Assembly (NCBI GenBank): GCA_031285415.1
Contig: JAITWF010000021.1
Coordinates: 1-9,464 of the forward strand
Source of the DNA: Deferribacteraceae bacterium
GTDB lineage: Bacteria; Chrysiogenota; Deferribacteres; Deferribacterales; JAISNW01
DNA length: 9,464 nucleotides
Direction of reading: 5' to 3'
A program made the translations under genes and the position numbers. Each line of letters begins with the position of its first letter. Position 1 is the first letter of the stretch. This document shows positions 5,495-9,464 of the stretch, one piece after another. The notes under the pieces are model-generated. The model saw nothing but the letters and a program-made list of their open reading frames with translations, was not told where the DNA came from and did not search any database.

Positions 5495-6508
5495 CTAATA
5501 CTTCTGAATAAGTCTATCAAAGTCGCTCTGAAATAACCTATCCTGTGTGATACGATACTTTTCAAACTCTGATTCTGCGTGTTGGCGTGCGATTTCAGCA
5601 GTAACCTTGCCAGCATCGCTTAAAATATCTCGATCCGTTGCCGTTATAAAGCTGTTAAGACGTATCTCCCAATCACTCATAGTCATCGGAATCTTTCGCT
5701 CCGCCTGTAGCTCCGCAATATCTAAATAAGCGTTCACTAACCTTGCTAGCTGCCCCATTTCAAATTCAGAGAGATAATTTTTAGCAACCACAACATCAAA
5801 CTTCTGTATTTTACCCTTCGGCGCATCTGTCCAAGTAGTTAGCCCCATATTCTCTTTTTCGGCGTCAGCACGTTCCACTATCAGCTCTGCCGCAGTATGC
5901 CCATGTATCGCCCAGTGCAGTTTATTTTGAACGGTTGAAAAAAAACGTTTTGTCGCCTTCGCCATAATATCATAATCGATAGATGTGGCATAAATATCTG
6001 TAATCTTCTGATAAAACTTACGCTCGCTTAAGCGTATCTCTCGAATGCGCTGAAGCTGCTCCTCAAAATATTTATCTGTCAAAATACTTCCAGATTTTAG
6101 CCGTTCATCGTCCATTACATACGCTTTTATCGTGAATTCTTCAATGATATTTGTCGCCCATTTGCGAAACTGCACCGCACGCTCAGAATTCACCTTATAG
6201 CCAACAGAAATTATGGCTTTTAGATTGTAATGTTGCGTATTATAAGATTTGCCATCAATGGCAGTTATTCGAAAATTTCGAATAACTGCATTTTCGTCAA
6301 GCTCGCTATCAGAGAATACTTTTTTCAAGTGATAGTTTATGGTGTTTGTCTCTACATCATAAAGAACACCGATCATCTTTTGAGTCAGCCATACATTTTC
6401 ATCTGCGTATATCGCCTCAACACCGCCCTCGCCACTTGCTGTGATAAAGGTCAAATATTCTGCCGCCGAACTTCGTATAGAGATTTCACCTTTTTTATTA
6501 GATTTCAT
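5495..6508 (-). CDS. rhuM: RhuM-family (virulence RhuM, PF13310-like) protein
   Basis: The 337-residue product is of normal family length. The N-terminal part carries a phage-regulator-like block: VWLTQKMIGVLYDVETNTI (39-57, a likely helix-turn-helix) leading to SELDENAVIRNFRITAIDGKSYNT, here residues 68-91. It continues to YNLKAIISVGYKVNSERAVQFRKWA (94-118, partly quoted as AIISVGYKVNSERAVQFR). The C-terminal half has the family's HTAAELIVERADAEKENMG (204-222), AKNYLSEFE (242-250) and MTMSDWEIRL (275-284). RhuM was named from Salmonella pathogenicity island SPI-3; its biochemical activity is not established, and relatives are scattered among accessory and mobile regions. There is only a weak ribosome binding site (AGGG) before ATG. 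The stop is directly adjacent to the stop of the convergent TPR gene, with no terminator between them. Confidence 0.9.
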   Translation of the reverse strand: MKSNKKGEISIRSSAAEYLTFITASGEGGVEAIYADENVWLTQKMIGVLYDVETNTINYHLKKVFSDSELDENAVIRNFRITAIDGKSYNTQHYNLKAIISVGYKVNSERAVQFRKWATNIIEEFTIKAYVMDDERLKSGSILTDKYFEEQLQRIREIRLSERKFYQKITDIYATSIDYDIMAKATKRFFSTVQNKLHWAIHGHTAAELIVERADAEKENMGLTTWTDAPKGKIQKFDVVVAKNYLSEFEMGQLARLVNAYLDIAELQAERKIPMTMSDWEIRLNSFITATDRDILSDAGKVTAEIARQHAESEFEKYRITQDRLFQSDFDRLIQKY

Positions 6509-6579
6509 ATCTATACCCTATCTGCATGATACACCTCTGCCATCAGATTATCAAAATTCAACTATTATGCAAGAGAAAT

Positions 6580-6612
6580 AAAAAAGGGCATGAAGTTTTC
6601 ACCCCATGCCCT
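6580..6612 (-). terminator. Rho-independent terminator of the rpsM-rplQ operon
   Basis: On the minus strand, AGGGCATG (6612-6605) pairs perfectly with CATGCCCT (6592-6585). A 12-base loop separates them, and the second arm runs into six T residues (6585-6580), followed by ATTT. It lies 85 bases after the rplQ stop. Only the minus orientation has the T-run, so it closes the ribosomal operon and insulates the rhuM gene on the same strand downstream. The 85-base stretch 6613-6697 holds nothing else I can support. Confidence 0.85.
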
Positions 6613-6697
6613 ATATATTCATCTTGGCAGATGATATTTTAGCTTTTTCCATTACGCACAGCCAGCTCCCGTTGGTAGCATAGCTTTTAGCGTAAAG

Positions 6698-7078
6698 TTA
6701 CTTCGCCTCTTCCGCCTTTTTAACTTCATCGACAAACTCGATGATAGCCATAGAGGCGTTATCGCCCTGACGGCGGCCAGTACGCATGATACGTGTGTAT
6801 CCGCCTGGACGCTCTTTAAACACTGGCGAAACCTCCCCAAAAAGACGCTTCACAGTGTCTTTATGAGGGATTATGCTCAACACATGGCGACGGCTAGAGA
6901 GATCATCTCTTTTGCCAGCAGTGATCAATGGCTCGATGAAAACACGTAGTGCCTTCGCCCTTGTCAATGTTGTCTCGATTCGTCCATGCTCTATTAATGA
7001 AATCGCCATGTTACGAAGTACTGCGACTCTGTGCGCAGTCCCCATACCAAGCGTTTTACCACTTTTTCCGTGACGCAT
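6698..7078 (-). CDS. rplQ: 50S ribosomal protein L17 (bL17)
   Basis: This 126-residue protein of the large subunit lies near the polypeptide exit. It begins MRHGKSGKTLG and has the family's RNMAISLIEHGRIETTL, the KALRVFIEPLIT block, and GGYTRIMRTGRRQGDNA before MAIIEFVD. The charged tail DEVKKAEEAK is a common extension. The ATG follows the rpoA stop by two bases, and its strong AAGGAG ribosome binding site (7086-7091, seven bases upstream) lies inside the end of rpoA. It is the last gene of the operon, followed by a terminator. Confidence 0.98.
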   Translation of the reverse strand: MRHGKSGKTLGMGTAHRVAVLRNMAISLIEHGRIETTLTRAKALRVFIEPLITAGKRDDLSSRRHVLSIIPHKDTVKRLFGEVSPVFKERPGGYTRIMRTGRRQGDNASMAIIEFVDEVKKAEEAK

Positions 7079-7080
7079 TC

Positions 7081-8079
7081 TTACTCTCCTTCCGTTTTAT
7101 GCTTATATCCTAAACCCTCAAGATCCATGCCTAAGCTAAGACCAAGTTCGGAAAGCACTTTTTTGATCTCCTCCAGCGATTTTCTGCCGAAGTTTTTCGT
7201 CTTTAACATCTCTGAATCGGTTTTACTGCAGAGCTCATGCAAAGTTTTAATGTTTGCATTCTTTAGGCAGTTATACGCACGCACAGAGAGCTCAAGCTCT
7301 TCAATGCTCTTATCGAGCATCTCAAGTACAAACTCGTTATTCTTTGGAGCCTCAACAGATTCAACCTCTGGAGCCTCCTCAAAGTTAATAAAGAGAGAGA
7401 TAAAATCTTTTATTATCTTAGCTGCAAAGGCGATAGCGTCGTCTGGGTGGATAGATCCATCCGTCTGAACCTCCATCGTTAGCTTATCGTAGTCAGTTGA
7501 TTGCCCTACACGAGCATTTTCAACTGTATAGCTCACCTTTTTGATAGGGGTAAATGAGGCGTCAACAGCGATTACCTCAACGTCGTCAAACTTGCCCTCC
7601 ATCTCTTCAGATGGCATATAGCCAACGCCACGCTCTACGAAAAGTTCCATATATATTTCGGCATTTTCGTCGGTAACGTGCATAATAGGCTGCGATGGGT
7701 TCAGCACCTCAACGGTTGTATCGCCTGTTATGTCGCCAGCTGTGATAAGCCCTGCGCCCTTTCTCTTTATATAAACCCTACGCTGCTCCCATGTGTGCAG
7801 GTTCAGCTCAAGAGCTTTCACGTTCAGCACAATGTTTACAACATCCTCTGCTACACCCTGTATGGTTGCAAACTCGTTGGTTACACCAGAGATCTTTATA
7901 CCAACAACGGCAGCCCCCTCGATAGAGGAGAGCATTACTCTACGAAGAGCATTACCAATGGTGGTACCAAAGCCTTTTTGCAACGGTTCAGCAACAAACT
8001 TGCCATAAGTGGCAGAAACTTCACCAACAGGTTCTACAGATTTGGGCTTCTTCAGATTTTTAAAATTCATTACTATCAT
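7081..8079 (-). CDS. rpoA: DNA-directed RNA polymerase subunit alpha
   Basis: The 332-residue alpha subunit is full length. The N-terminal assembly domain (about 1-235) includes GFGTTIGNALRRVMLSSIEG (36-55), which dimerises and contacts beta/beta-prime. An acidic linker near 234-250 leads to the C-terminal domain (about 255-320). There the UP-element DNA-contact residues are kept: R267, N270 and C271 in SVRAYNCLK, and G298, K300 and S301 in FGRKSLEEI, equivalent to E. coli R265, N268, C269, G296, K298 and S299. Two in-frame ATGs exist, at 8079 and 8070; the first is preferred because GGAG lies nine bases before it. A 31-base gap separates it from rpsD. Confidence 0.98.
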   Translation of the reverse strand: MIVMNFKNLKKPKSVEPVGEVSATYGKFVAEPLQKGFGTTIGNALRRVMLSSIEGAAVVGIKISGVTNEFATIQGVAEDVVNIVLNVKALELNLHTWEQRRVYIKRKGAGLITAGDITGDTTVEVLNPSQPIMHVTDENAEIYMELFVERGVGYMPSEEMEGKFDDVEVIAVDASFTPIKKVSYTVENARVGQSTDYDKLTMEVQTDGSIHPDDAIAFAAKIIKDFISLFINFEEAPEVESVEAPKNNEFVLEMLDKSIEELELSVRAYNCLKNANIKTLHELCSKTDSEMLKTKNFGRKSLEEIKKVLSELGLSLGMDLEGLGYKHKTEGE

Positions 8080-8110
8080 TAGTTCGCTCTCCGTCGGAAG
8101 TCAGCTAGCT

Positions 8111-8740
8111 TTATTTAGAGTACAATTCAACTATCAGAGATTCCTGAATTTCGTATGTAATATCGGTTCTTTCTGGCATGCGAACAATGTCAGCTTGAAA
8201 AGCGGTTTTGTTCAATGTGATCCACTCAGGAACACCTCTGCCATCGGATGTTTCCACCGATTCAACGATACGCTGATGTTTTCTCGAACCCTCTACGATC
8301 TGCACAACTTCGCCTGGTTTAACGCTGTAAGATGGTATATTCACCTTGCGGCCGTTTACTGTAACGTGGTCGTGTCTTACGATCTGTCTTGCCTCTTTCC
8401 TGCTGCCAGCAAAGCCTGCACGATAGACTACATTATCAAGTCTGCGCTCTAGGAGCTGTATCAACACTTCACCAGTAATCCCTTCAGTACGAGTCGCCTT
8501 CTCAAAGTAGCGGCGGAACTGTGCTTCTAGGACACCATAAAGTCTTTTAACCTTCTGCTTCTCACGTAGCTGTGTGCCGTAGTCAGAGATCTTCTTCTGC
8601 TGCTGCTTTCCATGCTGACCTGGAGCATATGGTTTCGTCTCAAGGCTGCACTTCTCTTTATAGCAACGCTCGCCTTTAAGGTATAATTTAACGTTTTCCC
8701 TTCTGCAAAGTTTGCAGCTTGGGCCTGTATATCTAGCCAA
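8111..8740 (-). CDS. rpsD: 30S ribosomal protein S4 (uS4), zinc-type
   Basis: S4 nucleates assembly of the 16S rRNA 5' domain and forms part of the mRNA entry site. The 209-residue product begins MARYTGPSCKLCRRE and has the S4 RNA-binding domain (about 97-160) with LERRLDNVVYRAGFA and ARQIVRHDHVTVNGRKV. Cysteines 9, 12, 26 and 31 form the zinc-binding set seen in Thermus S4, so this is the C+ form. The start codon is TTG; it is backed by a strong AGGGAGG ribosome binding site six bases upstream and by the invariant N-terminus. The ribosome binding site overlaps the rpsK stop. A role in repressing the operon, as in E. coli, is possible but not shown here. Confidence 0.98.
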   Translation of the reverse strand: MARYTGPSCKLCRRENVKLYLKGERCYKEKCSLETKPYAPGQHGKQQQKKISDYGTQLREKQKVKRLYGVLEAQFRRYFEKATRTEGITGEVLIQLLERRLDNVVYRAGFAGSRKEARQIVRHDHVTVNGRKVNIPSYSVKPGEVVQIVEGSRKHQRIVESVETSDGRGVPEWITLNKTAFQADIVRMPERTDITYEIQESLIVELYSK

Positions 8741-8746
8741 TTTGAG

Positions 8747-8753
8747 CCTCCCT
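8747..8753 (-). promoter_or_regulatory. Ribosome binding site deciding the TTG start of rpsD
   Basis: AGGGAGG on the minus strand is six bases upstream of the TTG at 8740 and overlaps the last base of the rpsK stop codon. No ATG gives the conserved MARYTGP N-terminus, so this site fixes TTG as the start. Confidence 0.8.
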
Positions 8754-9139
8754 TAAATCCTTCTTTTCTTGCGAGGACGGCAACCGTTGTGCGGCACCGG
8801 TGTGATGTCTTTAATCAACGTCACCTTGATTCCAACAGCTTGAATAGCACGAATTGCGCTCTCTCTGCCAGAACCTGGCCCCTTAATGCTTACCTCTACC
8901 TCACGCATACCAGCGTCAGCAGCCTTTTTAGCGGCTGATTCTGCGGCAAGCTGTGCAGCAAATGGTGTGGATTTACGGGAGTTCTTAAAGTTCTGAGTAC
9001 CCCCTGTCGCCCAACATACCACGTTTCCCTTCATATCTGAAAATGTAACGTGGGTATTATTAAATGAAGAATTGATATGAGCAATCCCTCTAGGTACGCT
9101 TTTCTTCTCTTTTTTACCAGTACGTCTTGGACCAGCCAT
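8753..9139 (-). CDS. rpsK: 30S ribosomal protein S11 (uS11)
   Basis: The 128-residue protein lines the small-subunit platform beside the 3' end of 16S rRNA and the E site. Family hallmarks are GIAHINSSFNNTHVTFSD (18-35), the NSRKSTPFAAQLAAESAA block, IKGPGSGRESAIRAIQA (85-101, quoted as seen) and the tail ITPVPHNGCRPRKKRRI. The ATG is ten bases after the rpsM stop, preceded by a G-rich run partly formed by that stop. It sits between rpsM and rpsD in the standard order. Confidence 0.98.
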   Translation of the reverse strand: MAGPRRTGKKEKKSVPRGIAHINSSFNNTHVTFSDMKGNVVCWATGGTQNFKNSRKSTPFAAQLAAESAAKKAADAGMREVEVSIKGPGSGRESAIRAIQAVGIKVTLIKDITPVPHNGCRPRKKRRI

Positions 9140-9149
9140 TTACATCCCC

Positions 9150-9464
9150 CTACTTTCTCTTAATGCCACGTTTGCCAGCAAGCCCTCTACGAGTGCGTGC
9201 ATTTGAGCGTGTTTTCTGACCACGCACTGGCAAATTATTCTTATGGCGAACACCACGATAGCAGTTAATCTCCATAAGACGCTTAATGTTAAGACCGATC
9301 TCTTTACGAAGATCGCCCTCTGTTTTTATAGAGGAATCTAGGTAGTTGCGGATATCAGCAATCTCTTGCTCTGTCAGCTCACCGATCCTCTTTTCAGGGG
9401 ATATCTTTGTATCTGCAAGAATCTTCTTCGCTGTAGGGCGACCGATCCCGAAAATATAGGTCAG
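9150..9464 (-). CDS. rpsM: 30S ribosomal protein S13 (uS13), N-terminus missing at window edge
   Basis: On the minus strand, the frame from 9464 to a TAG at 9152-9150 gives 104 residues beginning LTYIFGIGRPTAKKIL. It continues through LTEQEIADIRNYL, GDLRKEIGLNIKRLMEI and CYRGVRH, and ends PVRGQKTRSNARTRRG followed by a lysine/arginine tail. S13 contacts the large subunit and tRNA in the head of the small subunit. About 18 residues (normally MARIAGV...) lie beyond the right edge. It is the first visible gene of the operon; its promoter is outside the window. Confidence 0.97.
   Translation of the reverse strand: MTYIFGIGRPTAKKILADTKISPEKRIGELTEQEIADIRNYLDSSIKTEGDLRKEIGLNIKRLMEINCYRGVRHKNNLPVRGQKTRSNARTRRGLAGKRGIKRK

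Noticed and set aside
4721..6508. Toxin-antitoxin or CRISPR-type defence locus
   Set aside because: The TPR and RhuM genes are convergent rather than co-directional, no nuclease or toxin motif is visible, and no spaced direct repeats exist.
6626..6670. A 13-codon minus-strand frame between rplQ and its terminator
   Set aside because: It is too short, with no well-placed ribosome binding site and no recognisable product.
7678..8452. Plus-strand open frames opposite rpoA and rpsD
   Set aside because: These are antisense to highly conserved genes with intact motifs, and no promoter or family match was seen.

Overview
The window comes from the chromosome of a motile, chemotactic bacterium with intermediate, slightly AT-leaning base composition. 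It carries the end of a flagellin gene, a CheW adaptor, RecG and the S13-S11-S4-alpha-L17 ribosomal/RNA polymerase operon. Ribosome binding sites, -10/-35 promoters and the rho-independent terminator are all of ordinary bacterial type. Ribosomal protein S4 has the four-cysteine, zinc-binding form. The phylum cannot be fixed from sequence alone; a Deferribacterota- or Desulfobacterota-like flagellate would fit, but this is only a guess.

Layout from left to right. The last 27 codons of a flagellin gene (+) occupy 1-84. A strongly palindromic element (91-201) fills the gap between flagellin and the convergent recG. On the minus strand, cheW (about 2740 to 2288) and recG (2283 to 211) form a tight two-gene operon with a good promoter at 2783-2811. 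A 170-bp element with perfect 17-bp terminal inverted repeats (2825-2994) sits just upstream of that promoter. Its right end supplies most of the stop codon of a ten-helix EamA/DMT transporter gene (3907 to 2993, minus).

A divergent promoter region (3908-4007) then leads into a plus-strand pair. The first gene encodes an unrecognised 237-residue cysteine-free protein. Its stop codon overlaps the start of a kinesin-light-chain-type TPR protein. The TPR gene ends exactly where a convergent RhuM-family gene ends, with no base between the stop codons. These three genes look like an accessory module beside the core ribosomal operon.

The right third (6580-9464) is the minus-strand operon rpsM-rpsK-rpsD-rpoA-rplQ, tightly packed and closed by a hairpin plus T-run terminator at 6580-6612. 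RpsM runs off the right edge.

The parts most worth a second look are the two palindromic elements and the accessory module of unknown protein, TPR protein and RhuM. One palindromic element shows compensatory base changes between its arms. The other has interleaved, mutually exclusive stems and forms a neighbouring gene's stop codon. No CRISPR array, tRNA, rRNA or transposase gene was seen.
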